Shown: positions 29,338 through 38,560, counted from the stretch's first letter. The stretch: DNA of 46,272 bases from Dolichospermum sp. UHCC 0259 (GCF_009711935.1 NZ_VIKX01000082.1:1-46272); one strand, 5' to 3'. Numbers and translations: made by a program. Notes: generated by a model from the sequence alone, not told the origin.

Positions 29338-32300
29338 ATGCCTGTGGAAATTCAGCTTCTACCTAGCTTTAAATTAGGTGTGAAAGAAAACACACAGTTG
29401 CATCTACCCACCATCCAAATTGTCCCTATTAAAAGCAACATTCCCCACATTTCTCGGATTACCTGCATCGTGAGAGGTACACCAAATGAATTAGCAGCAA
29501 AAATTCAAAGCAGCTACAGACAATTTCACTCAGCTACACCCAAACAAATTTATAATATTTCTCAACTAGGACAATATCCCTGTCAGTTAGATGCACCTTT
29601 AATCACAATAGTTGATTGTATCTTAAAGGTAATTGTCGAATATTTTGATTCTGACACTGTAGGAAAACCAAATTTGTCCATATCTAATCATGTATGTGCT
29701 GAATGTGATCTTTGGTTTATACCCAATTTACAAACATCATCAAGTTCATCTACAAAAAATAATCCACCCATGAATACTTCACAATTTGATCACTATTTGC
29801 ATAATTTAAGTCAACAACTCAGTGAAAAACTCAACGAAAAACAAAGAAAAAGATTTCCTGGTTGGTTAGCTTTAGATTTTGGTACTTCCAATTCTACAGT
29901 AACACTTTTTGACCCCATAGAAGTTCCCATTGCCGAAGTTTTACCCAGAGAACAAGAACTGAGATTAAGAGAACGTATGGCGGAATGGTTCAATTCCTCC
30001 CCAGATTTAGCCTTACCAGATGTTAGTAGTGGTGAGTGGGAAAAATTCCTGATTGATATTAGCAAAAACTTAGAAATAGAATCAGATCAATTAAGTGAAA
30101 TTTTTGAAAGCGATAACAAAGAATTATTTTTAGAAGCAATTCGGCAAATTGAATTATGTCTAGGAACAAGTGATAGATTTCGGCGGGCTGTTAGCAAAAA
30201 ACTTTATGCGATATATCATGAAGTTTTTCGTGTTCCCACATTAGAATCACAAAATTTAATTCCCGTAGTTTTAGATATTGACCGGCGCAGTACAGAAATT
30301 CCCAGTGAAATGGAAGTATCGCAATTAATCCCCTTAAAACTACGCATGGGTAGAGACGCAAGAGATAATAGAAAAAAAGCCATAGCCCAAGGAACAACTA
30401 TTTCAGTTAAAGAAATTATTAGCAGATTTCACCATTCACCCAAACGCTATTTTGGACAAGATCGATTTTTCCCAATTATCTTAGAAGAAGATGAAGAAAA
30501 CATTCAAGTTAATCGCCTCATTCAAGCAGCTTGGGCGCAATTAATTGAATTAACAGAAGATTATCGCCAACGGGCTAGACGCAGATTTTCGGAAGGCGAT
30601 TTTTTAACAGCAGTTGTTACCTATCCCACCGTTGCCCCTCCCGTAGTTCGTAAAGAAATCAAGCAATTGGTACAGGAATTAGGCATTGATGATGTCCAAA
30701 CAGCCTATGATGAAGCTGTGTCTGTCGCTATCTTTTTCCTGTGGCGAGAATTTGGCGGAAATCTGAATATTGGCATTGAATCTTTTAAAACTCGCTGTCG
30801 TCAAAATGGCAATAAATGGTCACAAAATGTCCTGGTTTTAGATATTGGTGGCGGTACAACTGACTTAGCTTTAATTGAACTTACCCTCGAAGATAAAACT
30901 CCATTTTTTGCAGATCATGAAGATCGAGGTTTAGGAGGACGTTACTACAAACTTACCCCCAAATTATTAGGTTCTTCGGGACATTTACAATTAGGTGGAG
31001 AATTAATTACTTTACGAATTTTCCGTTTGTTAAAAGTAGCAATTTCTGATTTTCTGCTTACCGCAGTCACGACAGGTGACATCGAAAGCGATAAATTAGA
31101 AGACTTAATTAACTCCGAATTAAACGACCGTTTTTTAGAAGATGGAAAATTTAAAACTGGTAGTTTGCTAAAATGTATAGATAAAGAAAATCCTGAAGGT
31201 GACGTTGCTTTTAAAGATGCCCTAGACACTGCCGAAAAAGTCTTACCAACTCGTTGGCAACAAGCACCCCAACGCCTACAAACCTTTTACACATTGTGGG
31301 ATCATGCAGAAGCCGCCAAACTTAAATTAGGACAAAAAACAACCACAGATGGTTCTTTATTAACTTTCACTTTAAATGAACAACAAATTGGCGAACTGCT
31401 TGCCCAAAGTGCCATTAAATTTCAAGTGAGAAGTTCTGAATCTATTTATTTAACTTTAGATCATCAGCAATTTGAACGGGCAGCAACTTCGTCAATTAAA
31501 GAAGCAATTGGGATTGCTAAAGGTTTAATAGAAAGCCGTCTTAGTTCAGAACCTAATCAAAAAGTAGATTGGTTAATTCTTTCTGGAAAAACTTGTAGTC
31601 TTGATCTTGTGCAACAACAAATTTACGAAGAATTTAGTCAATCACCTTATTTTGTTTGGAATCCCGAACGAATTACTTTTGTTTTAGAATTTACTAAACT
31701 TGCCACTTCCGCCGGTGCTTGTTATGCCGAAAAACTGCGTCGTTTTCGATTTGATCCTGAAGAATCTAAAAGTCTATTACGCAAAGGTGCAAATCAATTA
31801 GAAATTGATGTCAAAAACCTGTTTTATTATCTTCCTTGCAACTTCAAACGCAAAACTCAAAGTAACGACCCACTAGCCATTTTTAGTGCTGGACAAGAAC
31901 TATATCAACTTGCACCTTGGGACACCGTTGCTAAAGTGCGGACACCTTGGCAGGGGATACAATTAACTAATATTATCCATCGTCAAGATTATGAAAATGG
32001 AACTTTTCGCCTGTGGGGTAGTTTCGACGGTAAAATATTGATGGATAAATTGGGTATGGAAGAACAGGAATTTCTCAAAAAAATCAAAATCCAATTTGAA
32101 ATAGATCAAGCTTTACAATTTAGTGTTTTACTATGTCGTGGTAATCCCCATTATTTAATAGATGTGGTTGGTATTGATATTAATTCAGTCATATCTAAAT
32201 CTACTGAAAATGCCTTGTTTGCTGATGGTAATCTAAAGTGGAATATTGCCATAGAAAACCATCAACATAACTTAAATGATGGTGATATTGCTATTAATGT

Positions 32301-32751
32301 TTTAGAATCTGCCACAGTTGATCAACCTCATGCTTATCATTTAGTATTTGCAGTTGATAATAATGAAAATAAATCAATGGAAATATTTCATTATTTACAA
32401 GATGGTGTGAAGCAACCAGGAACAGGATTAATTAGTAAACCTTTGCCATCATTTCCTCAAAGTGGTCAACATACTTTCTACATTTATCAAACTGATAGTG
32501 AGACAAATACTAAAAAATGGCTACGGATTGGTACACTCAATAAACCAGATATCATCACAGATTATCCCTGTCAATATCATGTAACTCTTGATAATACAGG
32601 CATATTAAGAATGCACGCGGGGGCAGTTCCTTATTGGACATCTAATAATCAAGAATGTCTCGAACAAGAAGGATGTGTTTATCGGGCAGAATTGGAATTA
32701 CAACCCAATGAAGTTGATAAAGAACGTGATCCTTTTTGCGGTATTCATTAA
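29338..32751 (+). CDS. SrfB-like/Hsp70-fold ATPase
   Basis: A 1137-aa protein with an actin/Hsp70-type nucleotide-binding fold. Phosphate-1 is LDFGTSNSTV from residue 179, phosphate-2 is LDIGGGTTDLALIEL near 501-515, and the adenosine motif is WLILSGKTCS near 744. An N-terminal domain of about 170 residues precedes it, and a C-terminal beta-rich part (about 850-1137) follows. The gapped fold and size resemble the SrfB family, which is often encoded next to a dynamin-like SrfC GTPase. The upstream GTPase here supports that reading. AAAAAGGA precedes the ATG. I name the family by motif and context; function is unknown. Confidence 0.8.
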   Translation: MPVEIQLLPSFKLGVKENTQLHLPTIQIVPIKSNIPHISRITCIVRGTPNELAAKIQSSYRQFHSATPKQIYNISQLGQYPCQLDAPLITIVDCILKVIVEYFDSDTVGKPNLSISNHVCAECDLWFIPNLQTSSSSSTKNNPPMNTSQFDHYLHNLSQQLSEKLNEKQRKRFPGWLALDFGTSNSTVTLFDPIEVPIAEVLPREQELRLRERMAEWFNSSPDLALPDVSSGEWEKFLIDISKNLEIESDQLSEIFESDNKELFLEAIRQIELCLGTSDRFRRAVSKKLYAIYHEVFRVPTLESQNLIPVVLDIDRRSTEIPSEMEVSQLIPLKLRMGRDARDNRKKAIAQGTTISVKEIISRFHHSPKRYFGQDRFFPIILEEDEENIQVNRLIQAAWAQLIELTEDYRQRARRRFSEGDFLTAVVTYPTVAPPVVRKEIKQLVQELGIDDVQTAYDEAVSVAIFFLWREFGGNLNIGIESFKTRCRQNGNKWSQNVLVLDIGGGTTDLALIELTLEDKTPFFADHEDRGLGGRYYKLTPKLLGSSGHLQLGGELITLRIFRLLKVAISDFLLTAVTTGDIESDKLEDLINSELNDRFLEDGKFKTGSLLKCIDKENPEGDVAFKDALDTAEKVLPTRWQQAPQRLQTFYTLWDHAEAAKLKLGQKTTTDGSLLTFTLNEQQIGELLAQSAIKFQVRSSESIYLTLDHQQFERAATSSIKEAIGIAKGLIESRLSSEPNQKVDWLILSGKTCSLDLVQQQIYEEFSQSPYFVWNPERITFVLEFTKLATSAGACYAEKLRRFRFDPEESKSLLRKGANQLEIDVKNLFYYLPCNFKRKTQSNDPLAIFSAGQELYQLAPWDTVAKVRTPWQGIQLTNIIHRQDYENGTFRLWGSFDGKILMDKLGMEEQEFLKKIKIQFEIDQALQFSVLLCRGNPHYLIDVVGIDINSVISKSTENALFADGNLKWNIAIENHQHNLNDGDIAINVLESATVDQPHAYHLVFAVDNNENKSMEIFHYLQDGVKQPGTGLISKPLPSFPQSGQHTFYIYQTDSETNTKKWLRIGTLNKPDIITDYPCQYHVTLDNTGILRMHAGAVPYWTSNNQECLEQEGCVYRAELELQPNEVDKERDPFCGIH

Positions 32752-32756
32752 GTTCA

Positions 32757-32789
32757 AGATCCCCGACTTCTTGGAGAAGTCGGGGATCT
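32757..32789. repeat. 33-bp GATC palindrome, copy 4
   Basis: Same arms as at 3998, loop TGG. It starts 5 bp after the stop codon of the SrfB-like gene. Confidence 0.95.
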
Positions 32790-32818
32790 AAAATCTTTTT
32801 TTTCATCCTGATAAAATT

Positions 32819-33940
32819 ATGCAGAATCTACATAAACTATTAACTATAGAAAACTCAGAATTAGCCAAAATATTGCGGTTTAATTTATATGGATTAGCTG
32901 CAACTTTAACAAAAGCAAATCAAGAATATCCATTTGATGCCGGATGTCAGGTATGCGAAGAACTTCTACAAGAACTTCATCAATTATTAGAACCATCATT
33001 ATCAGATCCCCGACTTCTTCAAGAAGTCGGGGATCTACAACCACTTCAGTTAACAAATGGATTAAAATTATTAAAATTACAAGAAACTTTTAATAGCGAT
33101 TCAGAACTAAAATCTTATCTCGGTAATTCTTGTATTCAAGGTCAAACTGATGCGGAAATATGGAACGAAATTCATAGAAAACTGTTGCGAGTTCCTGAAG
33201 ATGTAGCGACACTTTGGCGACATAAGGCTTTAGAATTAGCACAGGAAGTAGGGGCAGTTGTAGATAATATCAATCTGGATGAATTGCCATTTGTCCGTGA
33301 TGAAATTATTTATCCAGGGTTGAGTGGTGCAGTTCAAGCTAAAGGACTATGTTTATCTCAAACAGCTTTAGTAAATGCAGAGATTTCCCAAACTCATCTT
33401 TCTGAAAATTTATATTTAATCGCCGGCTTTTTACTTTTATATATTAAGTTTATAGAAATAGATCCAGACTTACATCATGCTTTAAAAAGTGTTTTTAGCT
33501 TTGATGTAGTTTCTTTATCTGCCAAATTGGAACAACGTTATCAGTATATTGATGCTTTAAGCGATCGCTTGCACCGTATCCAAAAAATAGATGAAAATAC
33601 TGATGCAGTTCTTAATTTATATGCTTGGATTGACATAGATGAAGCCATTCATTCCTTAGTATTTATCCCCCCCGCTGAACGTTATTCTTGGTGGGGAAAA
33701 TTACAAAAAGAATCCCGTCATCTACTAAAAAAAGCCGCCGATAAAGCAGTGAAAGCAGGTAATGAAGTCCGACTCAAACAATTATCAGGACTGTATGCTG
33801 ATGTTTGTGAATTTTCTAAAGATGACCTGCAATTAGACTGCGGTGGTAATCCTGGCGAGGTATTAACCTGTTTGCGAGTCTATGCTAAAATTAATCAGCA
33901 ACAGTATCCAGGAAGGGTAATATTTCGGACTTTACGCTAA
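32819..33940 (+). CDS. Third gene of the GTPase/SrfB-like group, unknown
   Basis: A 373-aa, mostly helical, Leu/Glu-rich protein with no family I recognise and no membrane segment. Its operon position after GTPase and SrfB-like genes recalls the SrfA slot of srfABC-like loci, but I see no proof of homology. Residues 62-73 (SDPRLLQEVGDL) are encoded entirely by copy 5 of the 33-bp palindrome, so this stretch is probably an insertion. The gap to the previous gene is 67 bp. Confidence 0.75.
   Translation: MQNLHKLLTIENSELAKILRFNLYGLAATLTKANQEYPFDAGCQVCEELLQELHQLLEPSLSDPRLLQEVGDLQPLQLTNGLKLLKLQETFNSDSELKSYLGNSCIQGQTDAEIWNEIHRKLLRVPEDVATLWRHKALELAQEVGAVVDNINLDELPFVRDEIIYPGLSGAVQAKGLCLSQTALVNAEISQTHLSENLYLIAGFLLLYIKFIEIDPDLHHALKSVFSFDVVSLSAKLEQRYQYIDALSDRLHRIQKIDENTDAVLNLYAWIDIDEAIHSLVFIPPAERYSWWGKLQKESRHLLKKAADKAVKAGNEVRLKQLSGLYADVCEFSKDDLQLDCGGNPGEVLTCLRVYAKINQQQYPGRVIFRTLR
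33004..33036. repeat. 33-bp GATC palindrome, copy 5, inside a gene
   Basis: Same arms as at 3998, loop TCA. It lies in frame in the 373-aa gene; its 33 bp contribute 11 codons without a stop. Confidence 0.97.
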
Positions 33941-33993
33941 ATAAAGAACTTTGTCCAAATTGCCCTGATATCTCCCACAAATAACCCTATATC

Positions 33994-34296
33994 ATGATCA
34001 ATTTTGCACCTATCTTTTTTTTACCGCAAATAAGCTATTTAGGGTTACTGCAATTGGGTTTTACATGGAAGTTGATATTATTAGTAGTTTTTGGGCTGCT
34101 AGGGTTAGTAATTGGCGGGATTTTTGCAGTATATTTGACCGTAATACTGGAATGGCTGAGTAATCGCAATTCTCCTCCTAGTGAATCAGGTTCAATGGGT
34201 GGAGTAGCATGGCTAGGTATTGGGCTAGTTTTGATATGTATAATTAGTCCCTTGATGGGAGCGATCGCTATCTATCTAACTGCTTTGTACCTATAG
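33994..34296 (+). CDS. Small membrane protein
   Basis: A 100-aa protein with three hydrophobic segments: SYLGLLQLGFTWKLILLVVFG, GLVIGGIFAVYLTVIL and, after a polar loop NRNSPPSESGS, AWLGIGLVLICIISPLMGAI. No family recognised. It sits 53 bp after the 373-aa gene on the same strand and may anchor the GTPase/SrfB-like machine (inference). Confidence 0.65.
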   Translation: MINFAPIFFLPQISYLGLLQLGFTWKLILLVVFGLLGLVIGGIFAVYLTVILEWLSNRNSPPSESGSMGGVAWLGIGLVLICIISPLMGAIAIYLTALYL

Positions 34297-34386
34297 ATTT
34301 AAAACTTATTTATTGACATAAAATTTATATTTCTATCTTGTTTACCTGTCATCGTTTATCTGTGCGAAAATACTGTTATCAAAACA

Positions 34387-35571
34387 TTGATTTATTTAAA
34401 ACTTATGCCTAGTCACACAATATATCTTGACGATGGAAAATACAATTATATCATGACAATTACACTTTCTGACTGTACAGTTAGTGTCACGACTGACGGT
34501 GTGGGATTCAATGCACACTCTTTTGAAAGCCATGATTTTGCAACTGAAACTGAAGCGTTAGAGTTTTATGAAACCACTATTCGTCGGGAGAATCCTAGTT
34601 ATCAACCACCAACAGATTCATCATCTTCTGAAGAGATAGAGGAAGAGGAAGAAGAGTTAGAACTGCGATCATTTGATTTCGATTTACATGACAAAAATTT
34701 ACCAACCGATGAATTAGTAAATCGTTTAGCAGTAGTGTTACCTGGTTTGGGAATTTATGAGTGTGAATCTGGGGATTATCCTTTTAAAACATTTGTTTGG
34801 AAAGTAGATGAACAAGGAGAGTTGACAATTGATAAACTGCTGGTGACAGGTGGATTTATGCAAGAGATTGAATGGAATGATTTTTTGCAAGCTGTAATCA
34901 CTAACAGCAGCAATATCACCAGCGATTTGACTTTAGAACCAAACCTAACTCCAGAAGAAATTTCTCAAAAATGTCAAATGCTAGAAACTACAATGCGATC
35001 GCAATGTAAAACCATTTGTGTGTATAAAATTGTTCAATTGAATCCCGACTTACCTAATGATTACTTCGAGCAATTTTATATTATTGTAGGTGAAACCCAT
35101 GATGGCTATTGGTTGGGAATTTCCCCACAAATCTGCGCTGATGACAATATCAGAACGGACACAGAAAGATTAGATATCTCCACAAACTTTACTCCTGTAG
35201 CCAGCAATCAAACATTAATTGATACCTTACAATCCATAGTAACTGGTTTAGAGTTTGCGACCACTCCAAACACAACTAATAGAGAATTTTACTTGATATC
35301 TGGTAATTCCAAAGAACAAACAATTTATCAATTAGTTGATGGAATTAATTTTGTAATTACTTGTACCTTTGCACCCTTTGGTTCAGTCGCAGAATCAGAA
35401 GATCCTCAATTTTTCCATTCTATACAACCCTTAGATCAACTATTGGAGTTAAATCTTTCTAATTTACGCGAATATGTAATCGGTTCTTATTCCACCTATT
35501 ATCTTTACACAATTGGTAATACCCATAGTGGTGACTGGGTAGGAGTTTCAAACGTTGCTATCTGGTCTTAG
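34387..35571 (+). CDS. WGR-like domain plus two NuiA-like regions
   Basis: A 394-aa protein, unnamed. Residues about 8-70 (YNYIMTITLSDCTVSVTTDG to FATETEALEFYETTI) look like a WGR domain. After an acidic linker (EEIEEEEEELE), residues about 105-252 carry two marks of the Anabaena nuclease A inhibitor NuiA: ESGDYPFKTFVWK and, near the end, FYIIVGETHDGYWLGISPQ. A second, weaker copy follows at about 275-394, ending YLYTIGNTHSGDWVGVSNV. NuiA binds and blocks the sugar-non-specific nuclease NucA. Whether this protein inhibits a nuclease is inference. It is 90 bp downstream of the membrane-protein gene. Confidence 0.7.
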   Translation: MIYLKLMPSHTIYLDDGKYNYIMTITLSDCTVSVTTDGVGFNAHSFESHDFATETEALEFYETTIRRENPSYQPPTDSSSSEEIEEEEEELELRSFDFDLHDKNLPTDELVNRLAVVLPGLGIYECESGDYPFKTFVWKVDEQGELTIDKLLVTGGFMQEIEWNDFLQAVITNSSNITSDLTLEPNLTPEEISQKCQMLETTMRSQCKTICVYKIVQLNPDLPNDYFEQFYIIVGETHDGYWLGISPQICADDNIRTDTERLDISTNFTPVASNQTLIDTLQSIVTGLEFATTPNTTNREFYLISGNSKEQTIYQLVDGINFVITCTFAPFGSVAESEDPQFFHSIQPLDQLLELNLSNLREYVIGSYSTYYLYTIGNTHSGDWVGVSNVAIWS

Positions 35572-35598
35572 AAAATGCGTTAAAACCTCCATTCCCTT

Positions 35599-35622
35599 GT
35601 AGGGGCGGGGAAACCCCGCCCT
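35599..35622. repeat. GC-rich CGCCC palindrome
   Basis: GGGCGGGG and CCCCGCCC around AAA, preceded by GTAGG. It is the same stem as the copy inside trpD at 14951-14974 but in the opposite flank orientation. Confidence 0.9.
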
Positions 35623-35678
35623 CGATACTATATTGATGCTACAATATATTTATCACCATCACTAACCAGATTATTTGT

Positions 35679-36254
35679 ATGGTTATCACTCCTTTGAAAC
35701 TAAACTTAAATACAGTTAATTTTACCGATGAACAGTTTTATCAACTATGTCAAAAAAACAGCGATTTAAAATTTGAACGCACATCTACCGGAGAATTAAT
35801 TATTATGCCACCAGTAGGAGGAGAAAGTGGTAATAGAGAAGCTGATTTGATTACTGATTTAGGTATTTGGAATCGTCAAACAGGACTCGGTTACACCTTT
35901 AGTTCTTCCACTATATTTAAATTACCCAATGGTAGCGATCGTTCCCCTGATGCAGCTTGGATTAAAAAAGAACGCTGGGAAGCACTCACCCCCGAACAAA
36001 AACGCAAATTTCCCCCCATTGCACCGGATTTTGTCATTGAATTAAGGTCAGCAACAGATGATTTAAAAACTCTGCGTCAGAAAATGCAAGAATATATAGA
36101 TGCAGGAGTGAAACTGGGATGGTTAATAAATCCTCAACAGCAACAAATAGAAATTTATCGTTTAGGAAAAGATGTGGAATTACGAGATTTGCCTACAGAA
36201 TTATTAGGAGAAGAGATATTACCAGGATTTAGTTTGAGTTTAGATTGTTATTAA
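35679..36254 (+). CDS. Uma2-family putative endonuclease, copy 1
   Basis: A 191-aa DUF820/Uma2 protein with a PD-(D/E)XK-like fold. The conserved core shows GELIIMPPVGGESGNRE, DRSPDAAWI (catalytic Asp) and APDFVIELRS (catalytic Glu), then a QKMQEYIDAGVKLGWLI helix-strand. The family is highly expanded in cyanobacteria and its role is not established. First of three copies in a row. Confidence 0.9.
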   Translation: MVITPLKLNLNTVNFTDEQFYQLCQKNSDLKFERTSTGELIIMPPVGGESGNREADLITDLGIWNRQTGLGYTFSSSTIFKLPNGSDRSPDAAWIKKERWEALTPEQKRKFPPIAPDFVIELRSATDDLKTLRQKMQEYIDAGVKLGWLINPQQQQIEIYRLGKDVELRDLPTELLGEEILPGFSLSLDCY

Positions 36255-36305
36255 AATCTCAAGTAAAGTGTTATAATTTCCATACCTCAACTAGTGGATA
36301 CAATC

Positions 36306-37040
36306 ATGATTGACCAACTTCTCATCAAAACTGAAATTGATGATTGTGATGTACCAGATGCCAACCTGCTAGTCACTGAAGATGATACACCTGTGGATAA
36401 TCTCGCATCTGAAAAACAACAACGCCTTTTAGTCGGTTCTCTTTACAGTTCTTTACAAAATCAGATTTTTTTAGCAGCAGCTAATGTTGGTGTTTACCAT
36501 ACTTATGGTGAACCTGCGATAGTTCCTGATGTATTTGTTAGTTTTGATGTACAAACTCCGCAAAACTGGTGGGAAAAACAAAATCGTTGTTATCTAGTTT
36601 GGAAATTTGGTAAATCACCAGAAGTTGTCATTGAAATTGTATCAAATCAAGAAGGTGCAGAACTAGATAAAAAGTTGCAAATTTATGAAAAAATGCGAGT
36701 TTCTTACTATATTGTCTATGACCCACATCAAAATTTAGGAGAAGAGATTCTCAGAATTTATTCTATCAAGGGTAGACGTTATATAGAAACTACAAATAAT
36801 TGGTTAGAAGATATTGGTTTAGGAGTAACTTTATGGACTGGAGAATTTGAAGGTAGAAATGATTCTTGGTTGCGTTGGTGTGATCAAAATGGTAATATTT
36901 TACTAACCGGTGATGAACTCGCAAAAGCCGCAGAAGAACGAGCTAAAAATGCCGAAGCACGCACCAAAAATGCCGAAGCACGCGCTCAATTATTAGCAGA
37001 AAAGTTAAAGGCTTTGGGTGTAGATCCTGATAGTATTTAA
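36306..37040 (+). CDS. Uma2-family protein with Glu-Ala coiled-coil tail, copy 2
   Basis: About 244 aa from ATG at 36306 (a GTG at 36294 is possible). It has Uma2 landmarks VPDVFVSFDV and KSPEVVIEIVSNQEG with YEKMRVSYYIVYDP. The C-terminus is a heptad-like tail of repeated AEERAKNAEARTKNAEARAQ, common in this family. A TATAAT box lies at 36271-36276. The Uma2 core is more divergent than in copy 1. Confidence 0.88.
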   Translation: MIDQLLIKTEIDDCDVPDANLLVTEDDTPVDNLASEKQQRLLVGSLYSSLQNQIFLAAANVGVYHTYGEPAIVPDVFVSFDVQTPQNWWEKQNRCYLVWKFGKSPEVVIEIVSNQEGAELDKKLQIYEKMRVSYYIVYDPHQNLGEEILRIYSIKGRRYIETTNNWLEDIGLGVTLWTGEFEGRNDSWLRWCDQNGNILLTGDELAKAAEERAKNAEARTKNAEARAQLLAEKLKALGVDPDSI

Positions 37041-37079
37041 ATCTGACTTAATGATTTTTAGCAAAAGTAGCAAAAGTAG

Positions 37080-37106
37080 GGTGTGTTAGCGACAGCGTAA
37101 CGCACC
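37080..37106. repeat. GGTGTGTTAGCG/GCGTAACGCACC hairpin
   Basis: A near-perfect 12-bp inverted repeat around ACA, a frequent dispersed element in Nostocales. Confidence 0.8.
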
Positions 37107-37268
37107 ATTCCAGCTTAAATAAGAATTGCAGGTTATTAAATTTGCATTCATAAATACTAATTACAAAAAGTACAGGATTAAAGGATGAACAGGATTGGAT
37201 TGAGAAAATGTATAAAAATTCTATTTGAGTCATAATATTAATAATATATGTATTGAAAAGGAGAATAG

Positions 37269-37823
37269 ATGATTATGGTAATGACACCAATTAAAGAAGA
37301 TGTATTAAAAAATTATTCCCTAGAAGATTGGATGCAAAGTTCCCCAGAGGGTACAGAATGGGTAAATGGGGAATTATTGGAGAAAGAAGAAGTGACACTG
37401 AAACATAGCCGCATACAGGGTAATTTATACTTTTACTGGAGAAGTTACAAAGATTCTAGTGGTCAAGGTGGAGAAGTGTATACAGAAGCACCCTGTCGCA
37501 CAAATCAACAAGGCCGTCGTCCTGATGTTGCTTATATTACGCCAGAATTGATACAGCAGTTTGGTGAACCTGCTGTTTTACCCCAAAGTTTTCCCCTCGT
37601 AGCAGAAATTATTTCTCCCACAGATTTAGCAGAGGATATGATTGCTAAATCTCAAGAATATTTGCAATCAGGAAGTGAGGAAATTTGGTTAGTTTTTCCT
37701 GAAAATCGGTGGATTATTGTAATTACTAAAAATCAACGTCTTGTGTTTATTGCTGGTGAAATAGTGAGGACTCAAACTGTACTAACAGGTTTTAATATTG
37801 CAGTAGATGAATTATTGGGTTAA
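37269..37823 (+). CDS. Uma2-family putative endonuclease, copy 3
   Basis: A 184-aa Uma2 protein: GTEWVNGELLEKEEVTLKHS, RRPDVAYI (Asp) and FPLVAEIISPTD (Glu) then SQEYLQSGSEEIWLVFP. AAAAGGAG precedes the ATG at 37269; later ATGs at 37275 and 37281 are also possible. After the stop, 3'-end scraps of another Uma2 gene remain at about 37838-37925. Confidence 0.9.
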   Translation: MIMVMTPIKEDVLKNYSLEDWMQSSPEGTEWVNGELLEKEEVTLKHSRIQGNLYFYWRSYKDSSGQGGEVYTEAPCRTNQQGRRPDVAYITPELIQQFGEPAVLPQSFPLVAEIISPTDLAEDMIAKSQEYLQSGSEEIWLVFPENRWIIVITKNQRLVFIAGEIVRTQTVLTGFNIAVDELLG

Positions 37824-37928
37824 GACAACAGAATTGCATTTAGTTTGAGTTTCACGTCGGAGAGGGGTTGGGGAAAGCTTTATCGAACTCACTCACGTTG
37901 AGTTTAGATTGTTATTGAAATACTCAAT

Positions 37929-38468
37929 TTAAGGATGTGATTTTTCAACCCAACGCTGAAATAGTTCTACTATTATTCTCCAGCGTCCCTGATTTTCTAC
38001 AACGACATCATGACGTTTCAAAACTTCTAAAGCATTCTGTAAATCAGTTTCATCTATTCCCGTCAACTCAATTAATTCATTTATTGTTAATCCTGCGGTG
38101 TGTTTTGCCAGATGACTTAAAATTACTTGTTGAGTGTTATTATCATTTTCCCCAGCTTGACCCCAAACACCATTAAAGTAATTACTACCTCTTTGGAAAA
38201 ACTCCGGTTTCTTGACAATTGCTTCCACATCTTCCACCGTAAAAACAGATTCGCGGAGTTTTCCTTGTTCAAAAACAAAATCATTATAGAGTCGGACCAA
38301 ATGAAACCCTACCAACTGCACTAAATAAGGTTGTCCGTAGGTTAAATCATAAATTTTATCTAGCGCTTCTGGTGTGTAGTCTAATAAAAAATCTTCAATA
38401 GCTGGGTTAGCAAGAATTTGACCAGTTGCACCACGACTTAAAAAACCGACACGAATAGAAGAGCCAAA
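37929..38468 (-). pseudogene. C-terminal remnant of an AAA-like ATPase
   Basis: An open frame continues upstream of the GTG at 38321 and reads SIRVGFLSRGATGQILANPA, then YDLTYGQPYLVQLVGFHL and a winged-helix-like end (LAKHTAGLTINELIELTGI). This matches the C-terminal half of large AAA/STAND-type ATPases, whose P-loop half is missing. The frame is cut at about 38468-38492, where an unrelated frame (DSFTATIGIAVATIKMAID) begins, leading into the duplicated 174-bp block. Confidence 0.7.
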
Positions 38469-38560
38469 ACAACAGAGAACATTTTTACAGTGTTAGTCAC
38501 ATCTGGAGGTAAACCCGTTGCGGTGATTTTATCTATTGCCATTTTAATTGTAGCAACTGC

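Noticed and set aside
32757-32789. Palindrome copy 4 as a dedicated terminator of the SrfB-like gene
   Set aside because: The same element occurs in other contexts, including inside a gene, and no T run follows it; I list it as a repeat only.
38127-38324. Plus-strand frames opposite the ATPase remnant
   Set aside because: The minus-strand frame reads a recognisable ATPase C-terminus; the plus-strand frames look like chance.
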